This document shows positions 19,433 to 27,332 of a DNA stretch of 64,000 nucleotides, in pieces; the first letter of the stretch is position 1, and every line of letters starts with the position of its first letter. The notes beneath the pieces are model-generated. The model was given only the letters and a program-made list of their open reading frames with translations, was not told where the DNA came from and searched no databases. Both the position numbers and the translations under genes were made by a program. The stretch is from Micromonospora sp. ALFpr18c (GTDB lineage: Bacteria > Actinomycetota > Actinomycetes > Mycobacteriales > Micromonosporaceae): positions 1-64,000 of the forward strand of contig NZ_WBKR01000003.1 in the NCBI RefSeq assembly GCF_008868155.1. The letters run 5' to 3'.

Positions 19433-20430
19433 GGGGTAACCCCCCAGATCGACAGGCCCGTCGTCTCCGGCAGGCCGAACATGAGATTGGCGTTCTGGAC
19501 GGCCTGACCGGCCGCGCCCTTGCCCAGGTTGTCCAACGCGCTGAGCACGATCAGCCGACCCGAGTCGACGTCGACAGTCGCCCGCAGGTGGCACGAGTTG
19601 GAACCCAGCGTGGCGGCCGTGTGCGGCCAGCGGCTCTCTGGCAGCACGTGCACGAACGACTCGTCGGCGTACGCCTGCGCCAGCACCTCCTGCGGGTCGA
19701 CGCCGCGCGCCGGCCGCGCGGTGACCGTGGCCAGGATGCCGCGCGGCATCGGCGCGAGGACCGGGGTGAACGACAGGCCGGTCGCCCCGGACGCCTGCTT
19801 GATCTCCGGCACGTGCTGGTGGGTGCCGACCCGGTACGGCGACAGGTCGCCCATCACCTCGCTGGCCAGCAGGTGCGCCTTGGCCGATCGGCCGGCGCCG
19901 GAGGTGCCGGAGGCGGCGACCACCACCACGTCGGCGGGGTCGGCCGCGCCGTCCGCGATCAGCGGCGCGAGCGCCAGAGTGATCGCCGCGGCGTAGCAGC
20001 CGGTGTTCGCCACCCGGGTCGAGCTGGCGATCAACTCCCGCTGGCCGGGCAGCTCGGGCAGGCCGTAGGTCCACTGCCCGGCGTGGGTGCCGCCGTAGTA
20101 CTGCGCCCAGGCGTACGGGTCGGCGAGCCGGTGGTCGGCGCCCAGGTCGACGATGCGCACCTCGGGCGCCAGGTGGGCGGCGAGGGCCGCCGACTCGCCG
20201 TGCGGCAGCGCCAGGAAGACCAGGTCGGCGTCGGCGAGGGTGGACGGGTCGGTCGCACCGAGCACCAGGTCGAGCCCGGTGAGCTGCGGATGGACCACGT
20301 CGACGCGGTGCCCGGCCTGGCTGTGGGCGGTGGCGGCCACCAGCTCGAACTCCGGGTGCCCGGCGACCAGGCGCAGCAGCTCGCCCCCGGCGTAGCCGCT
20401 CGCACCGGCAACCGCGACTCGGATCCCCAT
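19429..20430 (-). CDS. argC: N-acetyl-gamma-glutamyl-phosphate reductase
   Basis: The 333-residue NADPH enzyme has the Rossmann start VAVAGASGYAGGELLRL and the catalytic cysteine in VANTGCYAAAITLAL (about 145-150). It is first in the operon. ATG at 20430 is preferred because GGAGG lies 5 nt upstream; a GTG two codons earlier overlaps that site. Transcription is expected from the ARG-box promoter about 30-55 nt upstream. Confidence 0.96.
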   Translation of the reverse strand: MGIRVAVAGASGYAGGELLRLVAGHPEFELVAATAHSQAGHRVDVVHPQLTGLDLVLGATDPSTLADADLVFLALPHGESAALAAHLAPEVRIVDLGADHRLADPYAWAQYYGGTHAGQWTYGLPELPGQRELIASSTRVANTGCYAAAITLALAPLIADGAADPADVVVVAASGTSGAGRSAKAHLLASEVMGDLSPYRVGTHQHVPEIKQASGATGLSFTPVLAPMPRGILATVTARPARGVDPQEVLAQAYADESFVHVLPESRWPHTAATLGSNSCHLRATVDVDSGRLIVLSALDNLGKGAAGQAVQNANLMFGLPETTGLSIWGVTP

Positions 20431-20457
20431 ACTCACCTCCGCATGACTATGCAGAGG

Positions 20458-20486
20458 AGATTAACAAGGACGACTCACTAGTGCAA
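20458..20486 (-). promoter_or_regulatory. argC operon promoter
   Basis: On the minus strand TTGCAC (20481-20486), a 17-nt spacer, and TAATCT (20458-20463) make a good sigma70-type promoter 28 nt before the argC start. The -35 hexamer is contained in the ARG-box region, giving a direct steric route for ArgR repression. Confidence 0.7.
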
Positions 20487-20516
20487 GTTCATGCAGCATC
20501 GTGCATGGTAATGAAC
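20481..20516. promoter_or_regulatory. argC operator: ArgR operator (ARG boxes)
   Basis: The stretch contains repeated ATGCA/TGCAT half-sites (minus strand CCATGCACGATGCTGCATGA, followed by TTGCAC). This is the AT-richest segment of the neighbourhood and matches the character of actinomycete ARG boxes. It overlaps the -35 of the argC promoter, and the operon it would control encodes ArgR itself. Confidence 0.7.
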
Positions 20517-20554
20517 AGATCGACCGCATCGCGATGCGTCCCCAAACCCGGCGA

Positions 20555-20962
20555 TCACGCTTCCGGCTCCTCGGGACGGGAAGAGCCGATCTCAGTCATC
20601 CGGTAGGAGCGGGTGTGTCGGGCGGGCCAGCCAAGGAACCGATCGAACATGTCACTGGCGCAACCGGTGGTGGTGGGGTTGAGCTTATGCAGGTCATCGA
20701 TGGCGTCATGGAGCAGACTGGCCAGACAGAGAAACAGGCTGACCGGGTTGCCGTCGTACTCGGTGACGAGGGCGAGCTTCGCCCGGCCGCAGGGCCAGGG
20801 TTGGCCACAGGCACGGCAGAGCCAGATCGGGCGCAGCGGCGTGTGCTCTCTGGGCCCGGAGTCGAGGCGTTGGGCTTGGGTAAGGCGCGTCGGCTCTTCC
20901 TGGGTCCGAGCGGCAGAAGACGCTCCGGTGGAGTCAAGCCGGTCTCGCTCCTGGGCACTCAC
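20555..20962 (-). CDS. small Cys-motif protein of unknown function
   Basis: The 135-residue protein has a hydrophilic N-terminus and then WLCRACGQPWPCGRAK (residues ~47-62), a C-x2-C-x5-C cluster suggestive of metal binding. A helical region follows (VSLFLCLASLLHDAIDDLHKL). Similar proteins in actinomycetes are sometimes labelled flavin reductase, for which I see no motif. The start is GTG at 20962, with GGGGGAAG upstream. It is divergent from the XRE regulator and reads toward the argC promoter. Confidence 0.7.
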   Translation of the reverse strand: MSAQERDRLDSTGASSAARTQEEPTRLTQAQRLDSGPREHTPLRPIWLCRACGQPWPCGRAKLALVTEYDGNPVSLFLCLASLLHDAIDDLHKLNPTTTGCASDMFDRFLGWPARHTRSYRMTEIGSSRPEEPEA

Positions 20963-21127
20963 TTCTTCCCCCCGCTCAATAGGTCGTGCTTGGAGTGGCA
21001 GCGGAACGGGCGGGAGCTCACGTAGTAGCCACGCCTTGCACAGCGGCTTCTGCTCTCACCCGTTCCGGCCATGCGTCTACACAAGCCCCGGCGATCGCTG
21101 GTGCCCAGCGCGGCAACGGCGCAGAAC

Positions 21128-21158
21128 TGACGCATCCCCATTGCGTCACACGGTGTGA
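21128..21158. promoter_or_regulatory. two overlapping dyads upstream of the XRE regulator
   Basis: A perfect 7-bp inverted repeat, TGACGCA (21128-21134) / TGCGTCA (21142-21148), overlaps a second perfect dyad, TCACAC-G-GTGTGA (21146-21158). Both lie in the divergent gap between the Cys-motif gene and the regulator, 47-77 nt before the regulator start. They are good candidates for autoregulatory operator sites. Confidence 0.45.
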
Positions 21159-21204
21159 GCTGGATGAATGGACCGTGACGGATGGCGGCGAAGGGAGGCG
21201 TTAC

Positions 21205-22371
21205 GTGGCGGATAGGCGTCGGCACCGGCTCGCCCAGCGCCGCAAGACGATCGGTCTGAGCCAGGAACGCCTCGCCGAAGCCCTCGGCGTGGACCGCTCC
21301 ACCATCGTGCGGTGGGAACGGGCCGAGACTGACCCCCAGCCCTGGCACCGGCCGCGTCTCGCCGCGGCCCTCAAGCTGTCGATCGAGGCACTGGCCGACC
21401 TCCTGGCCGATGTCGGCCAGGCACCGTCACCGCCCGACGAGCGTCTCGGCTACGTTCTGCGCAACCCCGGCCGCGTCGACCTGCTAGCTGTGGCGTACCT
21501 GCGGGAGCGCGTGCAGCGCCTCGACGAGCGCTACGACCAGACGCCCTCGACGCTCCTGCTCGCCGAGGCCGGGCAACTACACGGTCAGGCAGTCTTCCTT
21601 CGCCATCACGCCAGCAACGGGCCGGTTCAGCGCGAACTGGCGGCAGCAGTCGCCGAGTCCTCGACGTTGATGGGTCAACTCGTCTGGGACGCCTCGCAGC
21701 GGCGCGACCATGTCGCCAGCGCTGACTACTTCGACCAAGCGATCAGCGCATCCCAGGAAACGCGAGATCCCGTCACCGAGGCCAACGCGTTGCTCCGCAA
21801 GAGCTACCTCGCCCTCTACGGCACGAAGCAGCCCAAGGCCGGCGTTGTCCTGACCACCCGCGCCGCCGCCGTCAGCCACACCGACAGTCACGTCATCGCC
21901 GGCCTCGCCGAACTGCATCGGGCTGAGGCACACGCAATGCTCGGCCAGGCCCTGGACTGCTCCGACGCTCTCGGTACCGCTGAAGCTCACTTCGCCGCCA
22001 TCGACGCCCGAGACCCAGCCATGGACATCTTCTGCCCCAGCCACTACACGAGGCTCGCGGGCTCCTGCTGGCTCTCCCTCAACAAGCCAGACCAAGCAGT
22101 GCCAGCGCTCGAGAACGCCCGACAACTGATCGCCGCACGCCGCAAGTCCACGGCCGTCATCCTCGGCAATCTCGCCCTCGCCAGCATCCTCCAACGCGAC
22201 GCCGACGCCGCAACGTCCTACCTGCATCAGGCCATCGACGTCATCGAGCGGACCCGTGCCGGAGGCGGACTCAACCTCGCCTTCGCCGCCGCCCGACAGC
22301 TACGCCCCTGGCGTAACGAGCCCTCGGTTCAGGACGTGAACGACCGACTCCTCGCACTCATGAGTCCATAG
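21205..22371 (+). CDS. XRE-family regulator with TPR-like C-terminal domain
   Basis: The 388-residue protein has an N-terminal Cro/CI-type HTH (QRRKTIGLSQERLAEALGVD and RSTIVRWERAETDPQ, residues ~11-46). About 300 residues of helical repeats follow, consistent with tetratricopeptide-like helices (for example GLAELHRAEAHAMLGQALD). Such regulators often respond to a small ligand or peptide. GTG at 21205 has GGGAGG 6 nt upstream; the frame is open further upstream, but without a site. It is followed 10 nt later by the cyclo-ligase paralogue and is likely co-transcribed with it. Confidence 0.85.
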   Translation: MADRRRHRLAQRRKTIGLSQERLAEALGVDRSTIVRWERAETDPQPWHRPRLAAALKLSIEALADLLADVGQAPSPPDERLGYVLRNPGRVDLLAVAYLRERVQRLDERYDQTPSTLLLAEAGQLHGQAVFLRHHASNGPVQRELAAAVAESSTLMGQLVWDASQRRDHVASADYFDQAISASQETRDPVTEANALLRKSYLALYGTKQPKAGVVLTTRAAAVSHTDSHVIAGLAELHRAEAHAMLGQALDCSDALGTAEAHFAAIDARDPAMDIFCPSHYTRLAGSCWLSLNKPDQAVPALENARQLIAARRKSTAVILGNLALASILQRDADAATSYLHQAIDVIERTRAGGGLNLAFAAARQLRPWRNEPSVQDVNDRLLALMSP

Positions 22372-22381
22372 GAGCATCAAC

Positions 22382-23092
22382 GTGACCGACATCGACCGCG
22401 CCAAACACGCCGTTCGGCAACACGTATGGGACCTCCTCGAACGTCGAGGTGCCGTCCCACCCGGCGTGCACGGTCACATCCCTGACTTCGTCGGCAAGGA
22501 AGAAGCCGCAGCCCGCCTCGCGGAACTGGACGTATGGAAGAAGGCCCGAGTGATCAAGTGCAACCCGGACCGGGCACAACTTCCCGTCCGGGTACGAGCC
22601 CTGCAGGAAGGCAAGCTGCTCTACATGGCGGTCCCGAAACTCGCTACCCCCAAGCCCTTCTATCTACTCGACCCTGCCAGCCTCACCGCACCAATCGAGA
22701 CCGCAGCTACGAGTAGCGGTGCACTGCAGGTCGCTCCCACCGTGGGACCCGACGAGATGCGTCCGGTGGACTTCATCGTCTGCGGCAGCGTCGCTGTCAG
22801 CCGCCACAGCGGCGTGCGGGTCGGCAAGGGCGCCGGCTACTCCGACCTGGAGATCGCTCTCCTCACCGATGCCGGCCTCGTCACCACCAACACCGCCATC
22901 TCCACCACGATCCACCAGACCCAACTTCTCGATGAGGATCTGCCCGACGCCGACCATGACTTCAGGGTCGACTTCGCGATCACGCCGAACGAGGTAGTCG
23001 CCTGCAGACCCGACCGGGGACGGCCGTCCGGCATCATCAGATCAAACCTTCGCCAAGATCAGCTCGACAGCATTCCCATACTGCGCGCCTGA
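22382..23092 (+). CDS. 5-formyltetrahydrofolate cyclo-ligase-like (COG0212 paralogue) protein
   Basis: The 236-residue protein has the MTHFS-fold block VRVGKGAGYSDLEIALL near residue 157. True 5-FCL enzymes have a G-x-GGGYYDR loop; the GKGxGYxDLE form here matches the paralogue group that has been linked to thiamin metabolism rather than folate. The start is GTG at 22382 with AGGAG about 7 nt upstream, and the gene follows the XRE regulator. ATP-dependent ligase-type chemistry is possible, but the substrate is unknown. Confidence 0.75.
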   Translation: MTDIDRAKHAVRQHVWDLLERRGAVPPGVHGHIPDFVGKEEAAARLAELDVWKKARVIKCNPDRAQLPVRVRALQEGKLLYMAVPKLATPKPFYLLDPASLTAPIETAATSSGALQVAPTVGPDEMRPVDFIVCGSVAVSRHSGVRVGKGAGYSDLEIALLTDAGLVTTNTAISTTIHQTQLLDEDLPDADHDFRVDFAITPNEVVACRPDRGRPSGIIRSNLRQDQLDSIPILRA

Positions 23093-23180
23093 AGACGGCA
23101 GAGTGCCGGCTGTGCCGGTCTGTGATGGCGGCTTCGGCACGAGGGGTGCCTGACGACCGACGGGGTCAAATCCAGTCGGG

Positions 23181-23186
23181 TAGCGT
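23181..23186 (+). promoter_or_regulatory. candidate -10 for a leaderless HAD transcript
   Basis: TAGCGT fits an actinomycete -10, and the GTG start codon of the HAD gene is only 6 nt beyond. No ribosome-binding site is visible. This combination predicts a leaderless mRNA. A recognisable -35 is lacking. Confidence 0.3.
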
Positions 23187-23192
23187 CTCACT

Positions 23193-23864
23193 GTGTATCA
23201 GGCGATCTTGCTGGACCTGTACGGCACGCTCGTACACGATGATGAAGGCTCGGTCGATGACGTCTGCGTGCAGGTAGCAGATTTGATCGCAGTCGATCCG
23301 TCTGCTATCGCGGCAGAGTGGTCCCGACGGCTGGAGGCCAGCGCCGAAATGGCGTATGGGGCCGATTTTCGTACGCTCGCAGACCTGACGCTCGGCAGCC
23401 TCGCCGAGGCTGTAGCGAACTTCGGGGCATCCGTGGATGTTGAGCCAATCTGCCGGAAGCATCTGCAATCCTGGCGTCATCCACCGTTGTACGACGACAG
23501 CCGGCCGTTCCTCGATGCTGTGAAGGTGCCGGTGTGCCTGGTGTCCGACGTCGACCAGGACGACCTGACGGCGGTGCTGCGGTGCCACGGCGTCGCCGTC
23601 GCCGCCGCGGTGACCAGCGAAGAAGCCCGCGCATACAAGCCCCGCCCCGAACCGTTCCAGCTCGCGCTGGCCCGCCTCGGCCTGGGCGCCGGCGACGTGA
23701 TCCACATCGGTAACTCCGCATCGTCCGATGTCGCCGGAGCCGCCGCTCTGGGTATCGACACGGCATTCCTCGACCGTGCTGGAGACGGCCTGCCGCCAGG
23801 GGTCACGGCAACCTACACCGCGGCGACGCTGACGGCGCTGCTGCCCCAGGTGATGCCATGCTGA
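23193..23864 (+). CDS. HAD-superfamily hydrolase
   Basis: The 223-residue protein has HAD motif I as ILLDLYGTLV (nucleophile Asp near residue 8; the DxYGT form typical of haloacid-dehalogenase-like subfamily members) and motif II CLVSDVDQDD near 110. The motif III Lys is in ARAYKPRPEPF near 150, and motif IV is a modified GNSASSDVAGA near 172. It is a cytoplasmic phosphatase- or dehalogenase-like enzyme of unknown substrate. The start is GTG at 23193. Its 3' end overlaps the DUF523 gene by 7 nt. Confidence 0.88.
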   Translation: MYQAILLDLYGTLVHDDEGSVDDVCVQVADLIAVDPSAIAAEWSRRLEASAEMAYGADFRTLADLTLGSLAEAVANFGASVDVEPICRKHLQSWRHPPLYDDSRPFLDAVKVPVCLVSDVDQDDLTAVLRCHGVAVAAAVTSEEARAYKPRPEPFQLALARLGLGAGDVIHIGNSASSDVAGAAALGIDTAFLDRAGDGLPPGVTATYTAATLTALLPQVMPC

Positions 23865-24364
23865 AAATCCTGGTCAGCGGCTGCCTCGGCGGCGCACCGA
23901 TCCGGTTCAACGAGACCGGCGTGCCGGTCGCCTCTCCGATCTGGCAGCGCTGGGCTTCTGAAGGGCGCCTCGTGTCGCTGTGTCCAGAACTGGCCGTCGG
24001 ATTCCCGGTGCCGCGCCCGCCAGCCGAGATCGTCGGCGGCAGCGCGGCCGACGTCCTCGACGGCCACGCCCACGTACACGAAGCATCGGGCCGTGACGTC
24101 ACCGAACTGTTCCAGGCGGCGGCGCAGCGGGCGGTCGACAAGGCACTGCAAGCCGGCGTCGGGCTCGCCATCCTGGTCGAGGGCAGCCCTACCTGCGGTA
24201 GCACCTACGTTCACGACGGAACCTTCACCGGCGTCACCGTCGCTGGGCGTGGCGTCGCGGCCGAGGCGTTGCGCCGCCGGGGCATCCCTGTATTTCCTCA
24301 CTACGACCTGGACAGGGCAGCGGCTGCTCTGGCGGAGCAGGAACGGCAGCACGGCAACGGCTGA
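23858..24364 (+). CDS. DUF523 family protein
   Basis: The 168-residue protein starts MLKILVSGCLGGAPIRFN. It carries the family's conserved Cys positions: SGCLGG near 9, SLCPELAVGFPVPRPP near 41-55, and EGSPTCGST near 108-116. These cysteines could bind a metal or Fe-S cluster; function is undetermined in the family. It overlaps the HAD gene by 7 nt, so the two are translationally coupled. It is the last gene before the pheT terminator region. Confidence 0.85.
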   Translation: MLKILVSGCLGGAPIRFNETGVPVASPIWQRWASEGRLVSLCPELAVGFPVPRPPAEIVGGSAADVLDGHAHVHEASGRDVTELFQAAAQRAVDKALQAGVGLAILVEGSPTCGSTYVHDGTFTGVTVAGRGVAAEALRRRGIPVFPHYDLDRAAAALAEQERQHGNG

Positions 24365-24596
24365 CGCCCGCTCGTCGCGGCGTGCGCTATCACCTAACGC
24401 ACTCACATCGGCCAGATGCGCGCGTCGGCTCATCCGCCGCCGTCGCCATCGGGGCCTACGGAGGTTGACTGACCGACCATGCGCTGATCGCGCCATCAGC
24501 AGTTTGCCGCCAGTAAAACCGTGGGGTCGGCCAAACGGAGAAGGATGTCCAACGGCTCCCGAGCGCCCGAGCCACCACCGGCCACCGACGTACGCG
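24365..24596. other. gene-free gap between DUF523 gene and pheT terminator
   Basis: This 232-nt stretch contains no convincing gene, RNA or promoter. It is less GC-rich in places (for example CCAGTAAAACCG near 24510) than the core genes. It forms the right boundary of the accessory block inserted between argC and pheT. I found no terminal repeats or transposase remnant in it. Confidence 0.5.
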
Positions 24597-24599
24597 AAA

Positions 24600-24638
24600 A
24601 AGGCCCTGACCGGCAGATTTCTACCAGGTCAGGGCCTT
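24600..24638 (-). terminator. rho-independent terminator of the pheS-pheT transcript
   Basis: AAGGCCCTGACC (24600-24611) and its exact complement (24627-24638) form a 12-bp stem with a 15-nt loop. On the minus strand the stem is followed by a run of five T. This is the best intrinsic terminator in the window and lies 74 nt past the pheT stop. Confidence 0.85.
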
Positions 24639-24665
24639 GCTCGTTGGTGCGCCACCAGGGACCGA

Positions 24666-24704
24666 GCCCCGAACCCGCAGATTGAGAGATCGCGGGTCCG
24701 GGGC
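24666..24704 (-). terminator. second hairpin just after pheT
   Basis: GCCCCGAACCCGC (24666-24678) pairs with 24692-24704 with one mismatch, starting 7 nt past the pheT stop codon. It lacks a U-tract and may act with the stronger hairpin downstream or protect the mRNA 3' end. Confidence 0.45.
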
Positions 24705-24711
24705 CGCTCCG

Positions 24712-27291
24712 TCAGGCGCCGCGCAGGGTCGCGCCGAAGCGCTCGGCCGCGACGGCGACCGCCGCGTCCCGTGCGGCCACCGCCTCCTCGACGGTGAGCG
24801 TCCGGTCCGGGGCCCGGAACGTGAGCTTGTACGCCAGCGACCGCCGCCCTTCGCCGAGCTGCTCGCCGGAGTACACGTCGAACAGCCGCACGTCCTCCAG
24901 CAGCTCACCGGCGCCCGCCTCCAGCGCGCGGCCCACCTGCTCGGCCGGCACCGAGTCGTCCACCACCAGGGCCACGTCGATAAGCGCCGGCGGGAAGCCG
25001 GAGACCGTCGGCGCGGGCGTCACCGGGGTCGGCGGCAGCGCGTCGAGGTTCAGTTCCATCGCGCAGGTGCGGCGGGGCAGCTCCAGCGCCGCCACCACCG
25101 TCGGGTGCAGCTCACCGGCGTGCCCGACGACCGTGTCGTCGACCCGCAGCTCGGCACAGCGGCCCGGGTGCCACGGCGCGTACTCGGCCGCGCGCAACTC
25201 GACCCGCTCGTCGGGGATCCCGGCGGCGGCCAGCACGTCGCGGGCCGCCTCGATCGCGTCCGCCCAGCCGGCCGGTCGTCCCGCGCCCCACCAGCCGGCC
25301 GGATCGAGGTCGCCGGAGAGGACCACCGCGACGTGCACGGGCTGCGCCGGCACCACCGCGTCGGCGGCGGCGAACTCCGCGTCGGTGGGTCGCCGGTCCA
25401 CGCCCATCGCGGGCGGGCTGCCGGCACCGACGCGCGGGTGGAAGACCGCGCCGATCTCGTAGAGGGCGAGGTCGCGGTGACCTCGGCCGAGGTTGCGCTT
25501 CAGGATGCCGAGCAGCGGGCCGAGCAGCGTCGTGCGCAGCAGCGGCTCCTTTTCGGACAGCGGGTTGGCCAGCCGCACCGCGGGGCGGCGCGGGTCGTCG
25601 GCGGGCAGGCCGAGCAGGTCGGCCAGCTCCGGCGACACGAACGGGTGCGCGAGCACCTCGACGTACCCCCGCTCGGCCAGCGCCGTCGCGACCGCCCGGC
25701 GGCGACGCTGCCGCGGCGTCAGACCACGGCCGGGGGGCGCGGTCGGCAGCACCGACGGCACCCGGTCGTACCCGTCGAGGCGGACCACCTCCTCGACCAG
25801 GTCGGCCGGGTCGGTCAGGTCGGGTCGCCAGGTCGGCGGGGTGACGCTGAGCGCCGTCCCGGCGCCGCTGGCCACGCCGACCGCGCCCGCGTCCTCGGAC
25901 AGCCGGTCCGCGCCCTGCGCGACCGTGCAGCCGACCCGCTCCAGCAGGGCGACGACCCGCGCCGGCGGGTACTCGACGCCGACCCGCCGGGTGGGCAGGT
26001 CCGCCGGCAGGGTGATCGGGGTACGCGGACGGACGTGGTCGATGTCCAGGATCTCGGCGCTCGGCGTGCCGCCGCCGTGCTCGGTGAGCAGCCTGACGGC
26101 CCGCTCCAGCGCGACCAGCGCCACGGCCGGGTCGACGCCCCGCTCCCAGCGCTTCGCAGCCTCGCTGAACAGCTTGTGCCGACGCGCGGTCCGCCCGACC
26201 ATCGCCGGATCCCAGTGCGCCGCCTCGAACAGCACGGTGGTGGTGCCGGCGACGACCTCGCTGGTCTCGCCGCCCATCACCGCCGCGAGGGAGATCGGGA
26301 CGCCGGCGCCCTCGCCCGCGAGGGCGTTGTCCAGCCCAGCGTCGCAGATGACCATGTCGTCGGCGGTGAGCACCCGGTTGACGCCGTCCAGGGTGGTGAG
26401 CTTCTCCCCCGCCTCGGCGCGGCGGACCACCAGCGGCCCGACGATCCGATCGGCGTCGAAGGCGTGCATGGGCTGGCCCAGCTCCAGCATCACGTAGTTG
26501 GTGATGTCCACCGGCAGCGAGATGCTGCGGATGCCGGCGGTGACGAGCCGCTGGGCCATCCACGACGGCGTCGGCGCGTTCGGGTCGATGCCGCGGACCA
26601 GCCGGGCGGCAAATCGGTCGCAGCCGACCGTGTCGCGGACCTCCACCGGGTACGCCGGGGTCTGCGTGCCGGCCGGGGCGGGCGCCAGGGCCGGGTCGCG
26701 CAGCGGCACGTCGAACGCGTGCGACAACTCCCGGGCCAGGCCGCGCAGGCTCAGCGCGTACCCCCGGTCCGGGGTGATCTCGAGCTCGAACACCACGTCG
26801 TCGAGGCCCACGACCGGCCGCGCGTCGTCGCCCGGCTTGGCCGCCACATCCGGCGGAAGCACGATGATGCCGGAGTGGTCGTCGCCCAGGCCCAACTCCT
26901 TCGCCGAGCAGATCATGCCGGCCGAGTGGTGCCCGTACGTCTTGCGGGCGCCGATGGCGAACCCGCCGGGCAGCACACCGCCGGGCAGGATCACCACCAC
27001 CCGGTCGCCGACGGCGAAGTTACGCGCCCCGCAGACGATCTCCTGCGGCTCGCCGGTGCCGTTGGCGTCACCCACGTCCACCCGGCAGAACCGGATCGGC
27101 TTCTTGAAACCGGTGAGCTCCTCGATCTCGCGCACCTCACCGACGACGAGCCGGCCGGTGACGCTCTCGCGCAGGTCCACCACGGACTCGACCTCGATGC
27201 CGAGGTCGACAAGCGCCTGCTCCACGTCACCGGTGGGCAGGTCGGCAGGGAGGTCGACGTACTCCCGCAGCCAACTGACAGAAACTCGCAT
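24712..27291 (-). CDS. pheT: phenylalanyl-tRNA synthetase beta subunit
   Basis: The 859-residue subunit of the alpha2-beta2 PheRS starts MRVSVSWLREYVDLP. It shows the EMAP-like tRNA-binding domain (about 40-150), the B3/B4 editing domain (about 205-390), the B5 domain (about 410-490), and a C-terminal FDX-ACB anticodon-binding domain (about 765-858, PALIDVALVVDDSVPAEQV). Length is normal. It follows pheS by 41 nt. Transcription ends at the hairpins at 24600-24704. Confidence 0.97.
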   Translation of the reverse strand: MRVSVSWLREYVDLPADLPTGDVEQALVDLGIEVESVVDLRESVTGRLVVGEVREIEELTGFKKPIRFCRVDVGDANGTGEPQEIVCGARNFAVGDRVVVILPGGVLPGGFAIGARKTYGHHSAGMICSAKELGLGDDHSGIIVLPPDVAAKPGDDARPVVGLDDVVFELEITPDRGYALSLRGLARELSHAFDVPLRDPALAPAPAGTQTPAYPVEVRDTVGCDRFAARLVRGIDPNAPTPSWMAQRLVTAGIRSISLPVDITNYVMLELGQPMHAFDADRIVGPLVVRRAEAGEKLTTLDGVNRVLTADDMVICDAGLDNALAGEGAGVPISLAAVMGGETSEVVAGTTTVLFEAAHWDPAMVGRTARRHKLFSEAAKRWERGVDPAVALVALERAVRLLTEHGGGTPSAEILDIDHVRPRTPITLPADLPTRRVGVEYPPARVVALLERVGCTVAQGADRLSEDAGAVGVASGAGTALSVTPPTWRPDLTDPADLVEEVVRLDGYDRVPSVLPTAPPGRGLTPRQRRRRAVATALAERGYVEVLAHPFVSPELADLLGLPADDPRRPAVRLANPLSEKEPLLRTTLLGPLLGILKRNLGRGHRDLALYEIGAVFHPRVGAGSPPAMGVDRRPTDAEFAAADAVVPAQPVHVAVVLSGDLDPAGWWGAGRPAGWADAIEAARDVLAAAGIPDERVELRAAEYAPWHPGRCAELRVDDTVVGHAGELHPTVVAALELPRRTCAMELNLDALPPTPVTPAPTVSGFPPALIDVALVVDDSVPAEQVGRALEAGAGELLEDVRLFDVYSGEQLGEGRRSLAYKLTFRAPDRTLTVEEAVAARDAAVAVAAERFGATLRGA

Positions 27292-27332
27292 GACTTTCAG
27301 ACCACCGTTCCCGTGTCTCGTACCCGCATCGC

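Noticed and set aside
24627-24704. tRNA-like or att-site sequence after pheT
   Set aside because: GGTTCGGGG-like bases resemble a T-arm, but no cloverleaf, anticodon arm or 3' acceptor pairing could be built. The stretch is explained by two terminator hairpins.
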